Shown: positions 7,607-16,092 of the stretch, in pieces
Position numbering within the stretch: the stretch's first letter is position 1
Layout: each line of letters opens with the position of its first letter
Source: Vreelandella sp031769195
GTDB taxonomy: Bacteria; Pseudomonadota; Gammaproteobacteria; Pseudomonadales; Halomonadaceae
DNA length: 64,000 nt
Direction: 5' to 3'
Assembly (NCBI RefSeq): GCF_031769195.1
Contig: NZ_JAVHNP010000001.1
Location: 558,001 to 622,000, forward strand
Program-made: the position numbers and the translations under genes
The notes under the pieces: generated by a model
Database searches by the model: none
Told to the model about the DNA's origin: nothing
The model's input: the letters and a program-made list of their open reading frames with translations, nothing else

Positions 7607-7614
7607 ACTATAGC
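7607..7614 (-). promoter_or_regulatory. Sigma-S-like -10 of the 40-residue gene
   Basis: Minus-strand GCTATAGT, identical to the element at 7253-7260. Both are followed within 15 bp by a TGAGG sequence. It lies about 70 bp upstream of the ATG at 7536. Confidence 0.38.
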
Positions 7615-7691
7615 TGCTGCCGCGTTTCTTGCCATGCACGCCCATCTAGCACTCTTGGCTACTATGCCTCACTCACCGTTAAAAACAGGAT

Positions 7692-7729
7692 TTATAACAG
7701 CCAGTTATAATTCAAAACACGCCTATACT
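7692..7729 (+). promoter_or_regulatory. Inverted repeat and sigma-S-like promoter upstream of the SDR gene
   Basis: The 380-bp gap 7537-7916 holds an inverted repeat TTATAAC-N5-GTTATAA (7692-7710). Then, 12 bp on, comes CCTATACTG (CTATACT at 7723-7729), the textbook sigma-S -10. This would leave a 5' leader of about 180 nt before the SDR gene. Nothing else in the gap is recognisable. Confidence 0.42.
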
Positions 7730-7916
7730 GATACTCATCGTCTGTATAAATAGCTTTTATTAATTCAGACTATTTAACAGAGCGAATAGAGGCGGGTGAT
7801 TTGCCCTACCCTTCGCCTTTGGTCTACGTTAAAAGCGCGAGACAGCCCGCACCCGAGGAAACGGGCCGCCCTGTCAGATAACGAAGCGATTCGTGCACAC
7901 AAAGGAGTGAACGCAC

Positions 7917-8771
7917 ATGAGCGACCAGCAGCAGCCCCCGCAGCACCAGCAAAAACAGCCCGGCGATGAGCACGCCATGCGCCCGGAGCCAGAGTACATC
8001 CGCGAGAGCTATCGCGGCGCTGACAAACTGCTCGATAAAGTAGCTATTATTACGGGCGGCGACAGCGGCATCGGCCGCGCCGTGGCGGTGCACTATGCCC
8101 GCGAAGGGGCCGACAGCGTGATTGTGCATCTTAAAGAGTCTAAAGATGCCGAGGAAACCAAGCGGTTAGTAGAAGCAGAAGGCCGCCGTTGCCTGGTACT
8201 GAAAGGCGATGTGGCAGCCTCCAGTTTCTGCCGAGAAATTGTGAAGCGCACGCTGGATCAGTTCGGCAAAATCAATATAGTGATCAATAACGCTGCCGAG
8301 CAGTACGATTGGGACGATATTACCGAGATCCCCGATGACCAGCTGCTACGCACCTTCCAAACCAATATTTTCAGCCACTTTTACCTAACCAAAGCCGCGC
8401 TGCCCCATTTGAGCGAAGGCGATACGATTATTGCCACCTCGTCCATTAATGCCTTCAAAGGCAACGACACGCTGATCGACTACACCGCCACCAAGGGGGC
8501 CATTCAGGGCTTAGTCCGTTCGTTGGCGATGTCGCTGATGGATCGCGGCATTCGCGTCAACGCCGTGGCCCCAGGGCCCATCTGGACACCGCTGATACCC
8601 GCCAGTTTTGAAGAGGATAAAGTGGCGCAGTTCGGCAATCAGGTGCCCATGAAGCGCCCCGGCCAGCCCAGTGAGATCGGCCCGGCGTATGTCTATTTGG
8701 CCTGCGAGGAGTCGTCTTACATGAGCGGCCAAACGCTGCACTTAAATGGCGGCGTGGTTCTGAATACTTAA
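7917..8771 (+). CDS. SDR-family oxidoreductase, YghA/general-stress-protein type
   Basis: A 284-residue NAD(P)-dependent short-chain dehydrogenase. The Rossmann motif TGGDSGIG is at residues 46-53, NNAAE near 124, and the catalytic Tyr189-x3-Lys193 (YTATK) follows the TSS serine. It ends with the usual substrate-loop and SGQTLHLNGG signature. The Gln/Pro-rich N-terminal extension of about 35 residues before the Rossmann fold is typical of the YghA/GspDH-like subgroup found in stress regulons. The ATG follows AAGGAG. The neighbouring stress cluster and the CTATACT promoter support stationary-phase or osmotic induction. The substrate cannot be predicted. Confidence 0.9.
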   Translation: MSDQQQPPQHQQKQPGDEHAMRPEPEYIRESYRGADKLLDKVAIITGGDSGIGRAVAVHYAREGADSVIVHLKESKDAEETKRLVEAEGRRCLVLKGDVAASSFCREIVKRTLDQFGKINIVINNAAEQYDWDDITEIPDDQLLRTFQTNIFSHFYLTKAALPHLSEGDTIIATSSINAFKGNDTLIDYTATKGAIQGLVRSLAMSLMDRGIRVNAVAPGPIWTPLIPASFEEDKVAQFGNQVPMKRPGQPSEIGPAYVYLACEESSYMSGQTLHLNGGVVLNT

Positions 8772-8847
8772 CACGACAACGGGGCGGCATGGCCGCCCCA
8801 ATGAACGCTTCACTATTCACTACTCTCCTTTCACTACTCACCCACCC

Positions 8848-10164
8848 CTACCCCGCCAAATTTTTCACCAGCACCTTAGATTTACGGGCGTGGTTATAGG
8901 CTTCACGCTTGAGTGGGGGTAAGTCTTCAAGGCTTGCTGCGCGAAAGCCGCGCTCCACAAACCAGTGGGCGGTGTGGGTGGTGAGTACAAACATTTCGGA
9001 AAGACCGCGCTGGCGCGCCCGGCGCTCTAACGCTTCTACCAAGCGCTCACCGCGCTCACCGCCCCGGTAGTTGCCGTGTACGGCCACACAGGCTAGCTCG
9101 CCCACGGTGGTCTCTGGGAATACGTGCAGCGCCGCACAGCCAATCACCATGCCATCGCGCTCAATCACCATATAGTCATCAATTTCATGCTCTAGGCGCT
9201 CGCGGGAGCGGGCTACTAACATGCCGCGCCGTTCTAACGGCTCGAGCAGTTCCAGCAGGCCCGCCACGTCATTGAGCGTGGCGGGGCGCAGCTGCTCGTA
9301 GCGGTGCTGGGTAATCATGGTGCCCACGCCGTCGCGGGTGAACAGCTCGCCCAAGAGCGCATCGTGGTTACGCCAGGAAAGTAGGTGGGTGCGCGCCACC
9401 CCTTCTCGGGCGGCGGTACAGGCGGCGTTTAAGTGCCGCGCCAGCTCGCTGCCGGGCACGGCATGTTGCAGGCGTGGTTCAGCTTCAAAGGGGGAAAGCT
9501 GGCGTAACAGCGCGCCCTCCTCATCCTCTAACCCTTCCGACTCGCCTAACAGAATCAACTTATCGGCCTTTAGCGCCACGGCGGCGTGCTGGGCCACTTC
9601 CGAGGCGTCTAAATCAAACACTTCCCCGGTGCTGGAGAACCCCAGCGGGGGCAGCAGCACCAGCGAGCCTTTTTCCAGCAGCCCTTCAATCGCACTGGCG
9701 CGCACCCGGCGCACTTCGCCGCTGTGGTCAAAATCGACGCCTTCGCGTACGCCTAGCGGCTTGGCGGTGACCAAGTTGCCAGAAATCACGCTCAGCTCTA
9801 CGCCGTGCAGCGGCGTGCTGGGCAGGCCAAGGGAAAGCCGCGCTTCCAGCCATAACCGCTGGTGCGCGGCCACTTGTTCTACATGGGCCATCACCGCTCG
9901 GTCGGCCACCCAGCGCCCATCCACGCGGGTAGGCTCTACACCTGCCGCCGTTAACGCTTCGTGCACTTGGGGGCGGATACCAAACACCACCACCAGCCGC
10001 ACGCCCAGCGTATGCAGCAGCGCCAAATCCTGGATGAGCTGCTCCCCTCGCCCAGACGCCATGGCTTCGCCCTCAATTAAGATGACAAAGGTTCGCCCCC
10101 GGTGCGCATTAATGTACGGGGAGGCGTTACGAAACCAATCAACAAAGGGGAAACGAGTATCCAA
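8848..10164 (-). CDS. argA: N-acetylglutamate synthase (amino-acid N-acetyltransferase)
   Basis: Acetyl-CoA:glutamate N-acetyltransferase, first step of arginine synthesis. The 438-residue length is normal. The N-terminal amino-acid-kinase fold (about 15-270; SPYINAHRGRTFVILIEGEA at 15-34, then LVVVFGIRPQV) is the arginine-sensing regulatory domain. The C-terminal GNAT domain (about 285-435) contains LACVAVHGNYRGGERGERLV and LTTHTAHWFVERGF. The start is TTG at 10164, preceded by GGAGAG at 6-nt spacing. No ATG gives a family-like N-terminus. Monocistronic; the terminator of the phosphate transporter genes lies just upstream. Confidence 0.96.
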   Translation of the reverse strand: MDTRFPFVDWFRNASPYINAHRGRTFVILIEGEAMASGRGEQLIQDLALLHTLGVRLVVVFGIRPQVHEALTAAGVEPTRVDGRWVADRAVMAHVEQVAAHQRLWLEARLSLGLPSTPLHGVELSVISGNLVTAKPLGVREGVDFDHSGEVRRVRASAIEGLLEKGSLVLLPPLGFSSTGEVFDLDASEVAQHAAVALKADKLILLGESEGLEDEEGALLRQLSPFEAEPRLQHAVPGSELARHLNAACTAAREGVARTHLLSWRNHDALLGELFTRDGVGTMITQHRYEQLRPATLNDVAGLLELLEPLERRGMLVARSRERLEHEIDDYMVIERDGMVIGCAALHVFPETTVGELACVAVHGNYRGGERGERLVEALERRARQRGLSEMFVLTTHTAHWFVERGFRAASLEDLPPLKREAYNHARKSKVLVKNLAG

Positions 10165-10221
10165 GGGCCGCTCTCCGGCAGCAGGTGAATGAAAGTAACC
10201 ACGCTTACTTTAACAGAGCAT

Positions 10222-10290
10222 AAAAAACAGCGGCACCTTCTATTGCAACGATCTCTTATCCAGACCGATTGCAACGAAAGTGCCGCTGTT
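10222..10290 (-). terminator. Long-loop terminator after the phosphate transporter gene
   Basis: Minus-strand stem AACAGCGGCAC / GTGCCGCTGTT (extended by GAA/TTC) followed by TTTTTTATG. The roughly 35-nt loop carries a 10-bp direct repeat ATTGCAACGA (10242-10251 and 10268-10277). It ends the DUF47-pit transcript before argA begins. Confidence 0.75.
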
Positions 10291-10322
10291 AAGCTGGTTA
10301 ACGCAGCGCCCGAAGGCGTGGG

Positions 10323-11588
10323 TTAGCCAAACATACCTTTGAACATAAAGAAGAACAGAATCGCCAAACACGCACCGGCGGGCAGGGTAATCAGCCAGGA
10401 CATAGCGATAGTACCAATCACGCGCAGGTTAAGTGCGGCCATACCACGGGCAAGCCCCACCCCCAGAATCGCGCCCACTAGCGTATGCGTTGTAGAGATC
10501 GGTAGGCCCGTGCCCGAAGCAAGTACCACGGTGGTTGCAGCGGCCAGCGTGGCCGCAAAGCCACGGCTGGGCGTCAGCTCGGTAATACCGGTACCGACGG
10601 TCGCAATGACTTTGTGGCCGTAGGTCACCAAACCCACCACAATGCCACCGCCGCCGAGCACCAGCACCCACCAAGGCACCAGGGCAGAGCCTTCGATTTC
10701 ACCACCGGTTTGCACCACGCTAATGACCGCCGCCAGCGGGCCAACGGCGTTCGCAACGTCGTTAGAGCCGTGAGCAAACGCCATGGCACAGGCGGTGAAG
10801 ATCATCAGTACACCAAACGCGCGCTCCACATTAGCGTAGCCAAAGTGATCGTTGGCGCTCTTTTCGAACTTGATACGGCGCAGCATCAGCATGCCCATAG
10901 CCATGATGACCAAACCAATCAAGATCGACAGCAGCAGGCTTTGGTTAAAGGTAAGATCCAGCCCCACATGGGAGAGACCTTTGGTCAACGTCACCATTGC
11001 GACGATGAAACCCACCAAGAACACGTACCCCGGCACATAGCGCTTGGCAGCGGTAAACGGATTGTCGTTCTCGAAAATCAGGTGGTGAACCGATTTAAAC
11101 AGCACGAAACCGATGGTGCCGGCCAACAGCGGGGAAACCACCCAGCTCGCGGCAATCGTGGTCACAGCGCTCCAATCGACGGTGGAAGCGCCCAGGCCCG
11201 CTACCGCAAAGCCAACAATCGCGCCGACGATGGAGTGCGTGGTAGATACCGGCCAGCCTTTCATAGAAGCCACTAAGAGCCACGTACCCGCAGCCAATAG
11301 TGCGGCCAACATGCCGTATACCAGGAGTTGCGGGTCTTCTTGCAGCAGTTCTGGGTCGATGATGCCTTTACGGATGGTGTTGGTTACCTCACCACCCGCG
11401 AGCCACGCCCCTAGAAACTCAAAGATTACCGCAATGAGGATTGCCTGTTTGATGGTGATCGCTTTTGATCCCACCGAGGTTCCCATGGCGTTGGCGACGT
11501 CGTTCGCACCGACCCCCCACGCCATGAAGAAGCCAAACAAACAGGCCAGAATGATAAAGATGTCACCGTGCTGGGCAATAATCTGCAT
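10323..11588 (-). CDS. Low-affinity inorganic phosphate transporter, PiT family
   Basis: A 421-residue inner-membrane H+(or Na+)/phosphate symporter with about ten hydrophobic segments. It contains the two inverted PiT signature repeats: GANDVANAMGTSVGS (about 27-41) and GSNDVANAVGPLAA (about 275-288). Each is followed by a further PVSTTH / PISTTH motif. It is translated 9 bp after a DUF47 gene on the same strand. That pairing is widespread, and the DUF47 partner is thought to modulate Pit. No high-affinity pst genes are nearby. Whether it is best called PitA cannot be decided here. Confidence 0.94.
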   Translation of the reverse strand: MQIIAQHGDIFIILACLFGFFMAWGVGANDVANAMGTSVGSKAITIKQAILIAVIFEFLGAWLAGGEVTNTIRKGIIDPELLQEDPQLLVYGMLAALLAAGTWLLVASMKGWPVSTTHSIVGAIVGFAVAGLGASTVDWSAVTTIAASWVVSPLLAGTIGFVLFKSVHHLIFENDNPFTAAKRYVPGYVFLVGFIVAMVTLTKGLSHVGLDLTFNQSLLLSILIGLVIMAMGMLMLRRIKFEKSANDHFGYANVERAFGVLMIFTACAMAFAHGSNDVANAVGPLAAVISVVQTGGEIEGSALVPWWVLVLGGGGIVVGLVTYGHKVIATVGTGITELTPSRGFAATLAAATTVVLASGTGLPISTTHTLVGAILGVGLARGMAALNLRVIGTIAMSWLITLPAGACLAILFFFMFKGMFG

Positions 11589-11597
11589 GAGTATCCC

Positions 11598-12278
11598 TTA
11601 GCGTGCGGTCAAAATCTGCAGGCGGCTACCAACGCGTTCTGCGCGGTCAGAGACTTCACCGACCCACTCGATGATCTTATAAAGAAAGATCACATCCACA
11701 GGAGGCAACTGACTTTCAAGTTCAAACAACCGGCGGCGAATAGCCACTTGCTGGTCATCTGCCTGGTGCTCCAAGGTGTGCAGCTCACGAATCATGTTCT
11801 GCATCACATCAGAGACATTGCGGCCAAAGCCCGACTCAAGCAGGTCTTTTAGCTCTTCAAGTGCTTGGCGCGCCTGAGCAACGCAGGCCACGCTGGTCAC
11901 CATGTACTCACGCATTAACTCTGCCAGCTCATCGGGCACGCGCATTTTACGGCCCAGCATAATGCCGGTAATGTCGCGGACCTTATTGGCAATTTTGTCC
12001 TGTACGCTAATCAAATCGAGTAGGTCAGAGCGCGAGACGGGCAGGAACATGGTATTGGGCAGGTTCAGCCGTAATTCTGTCTTTAGGGTGTCGGCGTCGT
12101 GCTCTAAGCGCGTCACGTTCTCGCGCAGTTCAGCCGCCGTGTCCCAATCACCGGCCAGTGTTGCCTCGAAGAACGGCAGCAGTTGGTCGGCACATTCATT
12201 GGCCTTGACGATGTGGGCCAGCAGCGGCTGGAATGGCGAGCGGCCAAACATCGCGGAAAAAGGGTTGGAGGTTACCAT
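11598..12278 (-). CDS. DUF47-family (TIGR00153) PhoU-like protein
   Basis: A 226-residue, almost all-helical protein of the DUF47/PhoU-like fold. The N-terminus is MVTSNPFSAMFGRSPFQPL, and a LEHDADTLKTELR and LISVQDKIANKVRDITGIML core is diagnostic for TIGR00153. Genes of this family precede PiT transporters, as here (9-bp gap), and are believed to regulate phosphate flux. The translation signal is weak (AAAGGC, 4 nt). It is divergent from the CYTH gene. A pair of TGTCA half-sites in the shared gap may be a PhoB site. Confidence 0.9.
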   Translation of the reverse strand: MVTSNPFSAMFGRSPFQPLLAHIVKANECADQLLPFFEATLAGDWDTAAELRENVTRLEHDADTLKTELRLNLPNTMFLPVSRSDLLDLISVQDKIANKVRDITGIMLGRKMRVPDELAELMREYMVTSVACVAQARQALEELKDLLESGFGRNVSDVMQNMIRELHTLEHQADDQQVAIRRRLFELESQLPPVDVIFLYKIIEWVGEVSDRAERVGSRLQILTAR

Positions 12279-12345
12279 ATAGCCTTTAGCCTGTTTTCGG
12301 GGAGCCTGGAAATGGCGGGCGTCAGTATAAAGAGTGCGCCCGCCG

Positions 12346-12393
12346 CCGTCATGAAAAGTTCATAATGTCATTAAAATTTAACCAAACTGTCAC
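12346..12393. promoter_or_regulatory. Possible Pho-box-like half-sites
   Basis: The divergent gap contains CCGTCAT (12346-12352), TGTCAT (12366-12371) and CTGTCAC (12387-12393). The last two are 22 bp (two 11-bp turns) apart, as in multimerised PhoB repeats, but the intervening unit is degenerate. Suggestive only. Confidence 0.25.
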
Positions 12394-12414
12394 AACAACG
12401 AGGTGGCGATTGTC

Positions 12415-13314
12415 ATGAAAAATACGAACGAAATGTCAGCGCCAACGGAAATAGAGCTGAAACTGGCCCTTGCGCCCGCACAGCTTGATGCCCTGCTACG
12501 CCATCCTGTGCTTGCCAATGCGCCACAGGAAAAACAAATACTTACCAACACCTACTTCGATACGCCCAAAGGCCACCTAGCGGCTGCAAAAGTTGCCGTA
12601 CGGCTGCGCCGGATAGATGGGCGCGTGCTGCAAACGGTCAAAACAGCAGGCCACGGCGGCGGCGGGCTCTCCAGCCGACAAGAGTGGGAATGGCAAGTTC
12701 CTGAACACACCTTAGACGCTATCGCCCTGGCTAGCCTCCCTCCCTTTCAATCAGGCTTGGCCGACGCCATCGCCCTGCTGCGCCCCACGCTGAGCACTGA
12801 CTTCATCCGCCGTAGCTGGCAGTTGCAGTGGGAAGGTAGCCACATTGAGCTGGTATTCGACGATGGGGAGATCGTGTGTGGCGAGGCGCGTGCGCCGATT
12901 TGTGAAGTGGAGCTTGAGCTTAAGGCAGGCGACTCTCAGGCCCTGTGGTCGCTGGCAGGCGCGCTTGCCGGTAGCGTGCCCCTACGCCCATCCGATAGCA
13001 GCAAGGCCGCCCGGGGCAACGCGCTGGGTAACCAGCAGTGGCCGCTACCCGATGCCCAGCACCCTGCCGAATGGCTTCACCGCGCCACGGTTGCGCTGGA
13101 TGCTTATCACGACAGTCATCTTACAGAGCACTTAACAGCGGCGCAGCAGGCGCTGGCCACATTAGCCAAGCACCCTGAGTTAGATGACGCCAGCCAGGCT
13201 GCTGCCGCCCTACTGCCCAAGGCGTTAGATAACGCTGGCATGCCGACTACCGCCTACGGCGTAGCAGCGTTAACGCTGGCCCATCGCCTGGCCCACGAAA
13301 CCGCGCTACGCTAA
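12415..13314 (+). CDS. CYTH-domain protein (probable inorganic triphosphatase)
   Basis: A 299-residue protein. The N-terminal CYTH domain begins with the signature E12-x-E14-x-K16 (EIELKL) and continues with the tunnel residues in TNTYFDTP, VRLRR and VKTAG. CYTH enzymes hydrolyse tripolyphosphate or related substrates in a beta-tunnel with divalent metal. The C-terminal third (about 215-299) is helical and resembles a short CHAD-like helical remnant, as in YgiF. The ATG at 12415 is chosen over an in-frame GTG four codons upstream because GAGGTGG is correctly spaced before it. The adjacent phosphate transport genes support a polyphosphate-related role; that link is inference. Confidence 0.85.
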   Translation: MKNTNEMSAPTEIELKLALAPAQLDALLRHPVLANAPQEKQILTNTYFDTPKGHLAAAKVAVRLRRIDGRVLQTVKTAGHGGGGLSSRQEWEWQVPEHTLDAIALASLPPFQSGLADAIALLRPTLSTDFIRRSWQLQWEGSHIELVFDDGEIVCGEARAPICEVELELKAGDSQALWSLAGALAGSVPLRPSDSSKAARGNALGNQQWPLPDAQHPAEWLHRATVALDAYHDSHLTEHLTAAQQALATLAKHPELDDASQAAAALLPKALDNAGMPTTAYGVAALTLAHRLAHETALR

Positions 13315-13356
13315 AGACGTTTTCACGCTCCCTTAAGCCCACTTCAGGATGACGCG

Positions 13357-14262
13357 ATGAGCTTCCCTCTTACTCCCGGCGCTGAAGGACTCCGCGCCCG
13401 GCTATTTCATATTATTTTTGAGTCCGATACGCCGGGTGCAAAAGCGTTCGATATCGCGCTGATTATCGCGATCCTTTTGAGCGTTGCGGTGATTTTGCTA
13501 GGCAGCATAGAGATCTATGCCGAACGCTATGGGCATCTGTTCTTCTATATCGAGTGGGCGTTTACGCTGCTGTTTAGCCTGGAGCTGCTGGTCAGGCTCT
13601 ATTGCCTTGAGCGCCCTACGGTGTATCTCAAAAGCTTTTACGGCGTGGTGGATGTGATTGCGATTATCCCCACGTGGCTGGTGCTGCTGGTGCCGGGTGC
13701 CCATGCGCTGGTGATTGTGCGGATTTTGCGGGTGCTGCGTATCTTCCGCATTTTGCGGCTCATGGAGTTTGTGGGTGAGGGTCGGCTGCTGTTAGATGCG
13801 CTGAAGCGCAGCTTGCGGCAGATACTGCTGTTTTTCAGCAGCATTTTAATGGTCGTCACGCTGTTTGCCGCGCTGATGTACACCATTGAATCGCCAGAGG
13901 CGGGCTTTACCAGCATCCCCATGTCGATGTACTGGGCCATTGTGAGCATGACCACCGTGGGCTATGGCGACATCGTGCCCTCCACCTCGCTGGGCAAAGC
14001 CATCACGGTGATTTTGATGCTGATTGGTTACTCCATCATCGCCGTGCCCACTGGGGTGTTTTCCGCCCAGGTGATTCGCTCGATTCGTGAAGACCGCTAC
14101 TCAGAAGAGGCCTGCCCCGGCTGTGGGCATGACCGCCATGAAAAGCGCGCCCGCTACTGCCTGCGTTGCGGTACGTGGCTGGATGAGAACAGCGAAGACC
14201 CGCGCAAGAAAGCGAACAAAGACAGCAGCAGCGACGATGAGGCCCCAAGCGAGCAAAAATAG
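13357..14262 (+). CDS. Voltage-gated potassium channel, six-TM, with C-terminal zinc ribbon
   Basis: A 301-residue Kv-type channel. Six hydrophobic segments occupy about residues 30-230. The S4 sensor VRILRVLRIFRILRL has arginines every third position, and the selectivity filter TTVGYGD lies at residues 199-205. The cytosolic tail (about 248-272) holds two CxxC pairs (CPGCG and CLRCG), which suggest a small zinc ribbon, followed by a charged disordered end. It is probably involved in K+ homeostasis or electrical signalling. It lies 42 bp after the CYTH gene and shares a strong terminator with the convergent yciO gene. Gating is not predictable from sequence. Confidence 0.92.
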   Translation: MSFPLTPGAEGLRARLFHIIFESDTPGAKAFDIALIIAILLSVAVILLGSIEIYAERYGHLFFYIEWAFTLLFSLELLVRLYCLERPTVYLKSFYGVVDVIAIIPTWLVLLVPGAHALVIVRILRVLRIFRILRLMEFVGEGRLLLDALKRSLRQILLFFSSILMVVTLFAALMYTIESPEAGFTSIPMSMYWAIVSMTTVGYGDIVPSTSLGKAITVILMLIGYSIIAVPTGVFSAQVIRSIREDRYSEEACPGCGHDRHEKRARYCLRCGTWLDENSEDPRKKANKDSSSDDEAPSEQK

Positions 14263-14278
14263 AGCATCTTCCCCAACC

Positions 14279-14307
14279 AAAAAGGGGGCGCTTAGCGCCC
14301 CCTTTTT
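14279..14307. terminator. Bidirectional rho-independent terminator
   Basis: Perfect 13-bp stem AAAAAGGGGGCGC / GCGCCCCCTTTTT with a TTA loop, between the convergent K+ channel and yciO genes. It has an A-run and a T-run on the proper sides for both strands. Confidence 0.88.
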
Positions 14308-14325
14308 GATGATCTTCCGCCACCG

Positions 14326-14949
14326 TTACTCTTCAAACGGAGTCACATCACCACGCCCTACACGCACAATTTTCGGCGGCAATTCGCGTAGGTCAATCAC
14401 GCTGGTGGGATCAAGATGGCAGGCGCCGCCATCAATAATCAAATCAAGATGGGCACCATAACGCTCGCGGATCTCTTCTGGGTCGCTCATGGGTAGTGTT
14501 TCGCCCACCGGAATCAGCGTGACGCTCATCAGCGGCCCACCAAGCGCTTCCAGCAGCGCGTGGGTAATCCGGTGGTCTGGCACGCGCACGCCAATGGAGC
14601 GGCGTTTAGGGTGCAGCAGCAAGCGCGGCACTTCGGTGGTGGCATCGAGAATATAGGTGTATGGGCCTGGCGTATGAGCCTTTAGCAGCCGGAACACCGC
14701 GTTATCCACTTTGGCGTAAGTGCCAATTTCAGACAGGTCGGAACACACCAAGGTGAAGTTGTGCTTGTCATCTAGCGAGCGCAGCCACTTGATCTTCTCA
14801 ATCGCCTTCTTTTCACCTAAGTGACAGCCCAGCGCGTAGCCTGAATCTGTTGGATAAGCGACGACCCCACCTTTACGAATGATCTCGGTGGCTTGATCGA
14901 TTAACCGCTTTTGCGGGTTTTCTGGATGAATCTGAAAATATTGGCTCAT
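14326..14949 (-). CDS. yciO: YciO family protein (Sua5/YrdC superfamily)
   Basis: A 207-residue protein of the YrdC/Sua5 fold that binds ATP and threonylcarbamoyl-type intermediates. It starts MSQYFQIHPENPQKRLIDQA, with the motif GGVVAYPTDSGYALGC at about 28-43. TsaC/Sua5 makes threonylcarbamoyl-AMP for tRNA t6A. YciO is a paralogue whose own role is less settled. The N-terminus and length match E. coli YciO closely. It sits 52 bp downstream of rnm (yciV), the same pairing as in enterobacteria next to trp genes. Confidence 0.92.
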   Translation of the reverse strand: MSQYFQIHPENPQKRLIDQATEIIRKGGVVAYPTDSGYALGCHLGEKKAIEKIKWLRSLDDKHNFTLVCSDLSEIGTYAKVDNAVFRLLKAHTPGPYTYILDATTEVPRLLLHPKRRSIGVRVPDHRITHALLEALGGPLMSVTLIPVGETLPMSDPEEIRERYGAHLDLIIDGGACHLDPTSVIDLRELPPKIVRVGRGDVTPFEE

Positions 14950-15001
14950 CGCTGACTCCTGCCCATTGGCATCTGTTAGCTACTGTTTAGCGATATCACT
15001 T

Positions 15002-15964
15002 TTAGCTTAGCTGATTCAGCGGCTTAGCACCCAGCATCCCGCTCGGGGCATCGCGCAGGTGGGCTAACCGGGGATGCTGCCAAATAGGCGGCGCGGCGGT
15101 ACGCGGCACCGGGCTCATGCTGCCCGGGGCCGCGTGGCTGCCGGGAAAGTGAAAATCACTGCCCAACGAGGCGTAAAGCTCCCGTTCCACCAGTTGGCGC
15201 GCTAGGTCGCGGGTGCTATCCGAGTTTTGCTGCCCGCTGACCAGTTCCACCCCCTGGCCGCCTGCGGCCATAAACGTATCCATCAGCAGGCCGCGCTTGC
15301 GCCGGGTCAGCCCATAGCGCAGCGGGTGGGCCAGTACCGCCACACCGCCAGAGGCCACCACCCAGCCCACCGCTTCGCTGATTTCCGGCCAGTGGGCTTT
15401 AACATCGCCTTTTTTGCCGCTGCCTAGGTAGCGCTTAAACGCCCCGGCCCAATCGGCCACCACGCCTTCGGCTACCAGCGCTCGGGCAAAATCAGGCCGA
15501 CCTAACGGGCGGTCGCTGCCAGCTTGGGCGCGGGCTTTTTCCAGTGCGTTGGGCAGGCCCATTTTTTCTAGCCGCTCGGCGATGACTTGCGCACGTTGAA
15601 TACGTGCTTCGCGCTGCTGCTCCAGCCCTTCGATCATCGCCCCTTGCAGCCCACCGGGCACGAGGGCTACCACGTGAATATTAATGCCTTGCCAACGGGT
15701 GGATAACTCGCACCCCGGCACTAGGCAAAGTCCTGCCTGCTGGGCGGCGTGGCTCGCCTCTTCAACGCCGTCCATGGTGTCATGGTCGGTCAGCGCCATG
15801 TGGGTCAGCCCACGCTCGGCACAGAGTGCTACCAGCTCAGCAGGGGAAAGCGCACCATCTGACGCGGTGGAGTGCATATGCAGGTCAACGGAATAGCGCT
15901 GGTCGGCATCAAACACCGAGGGAAGTGCAGAGACAAGAGCGTTAGGAAGTAGTGGCATTAGCAT
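15002..15964 (-). CDS. rnm: PHP-domain phosphoesterase, RNase AM / 3',5'-nucleotide bisphosphatase type
   Basis: About 320 residues. PHP metal-binding motifs are VDLHMHSTASDGALSP (about 23-38), LTDHDTMDGV (about 57-66) and the late SLGSDFHFPGSH (about 265-276). This matches E. coli YciV/RNase AM, which trims 5' ends of rRNAs and hydrolyses 3',5'-bisphosphonucleotides. The frame is open upstream to a TTG at 16048, but resemblance begins just before the PHP core, so an ATG at 15964 (or 15958) is preferred. No strong ribosome-binding site decides between them. It is upstream of yciO and divergent from yciI. Confidence 0.88.
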   Translation of the reverse strand: MLMPLLPNALVSALPSVFDADQRYSVDLHMHSTASDGALSPAELVALCAERGLTHMALTDHDTMDGVEEASHAAQQAGLCLVPGCELSTRWQGINIHVVALVPGGLQGAMIEGLEQQREARIQRAQVIAERLEKMGLPNALEKARAQAGSDRPLGRPDFARALVAEGVVADWAGAFKRYLGSGKKGDVKAHWPEISEAVGWVVASGGVAVLAHPLRYGLTRRKRGLLMDTFMAAGGQGVELVSGQQNSDSTRDLARQLVERELYASLGSDFHFPGSHAAPGSMSPVPRTAAPPIWQHPRLAHLRDAPSGMLGAKPLNQLS

Positions 15965-16092
15965 GACGCCGTGTGGCGAGTTTGTCAGAATAGGCGTGTT
16001 GAACACGAACAGGCTCGCCATGGTGCGCGCTAACCGGGGTGCGGTCAATGCTATGGCCGATACGTTTCCCCTGCCTTCAAGGAGTTATCCCC

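Noticed and set aside
10077..10274. 65-codon minus-strand frame overlapping the argA start and the upstream terminator
   Set aside because: It would be translated across the terminator and out of frame with argA; composition is not protein-like.
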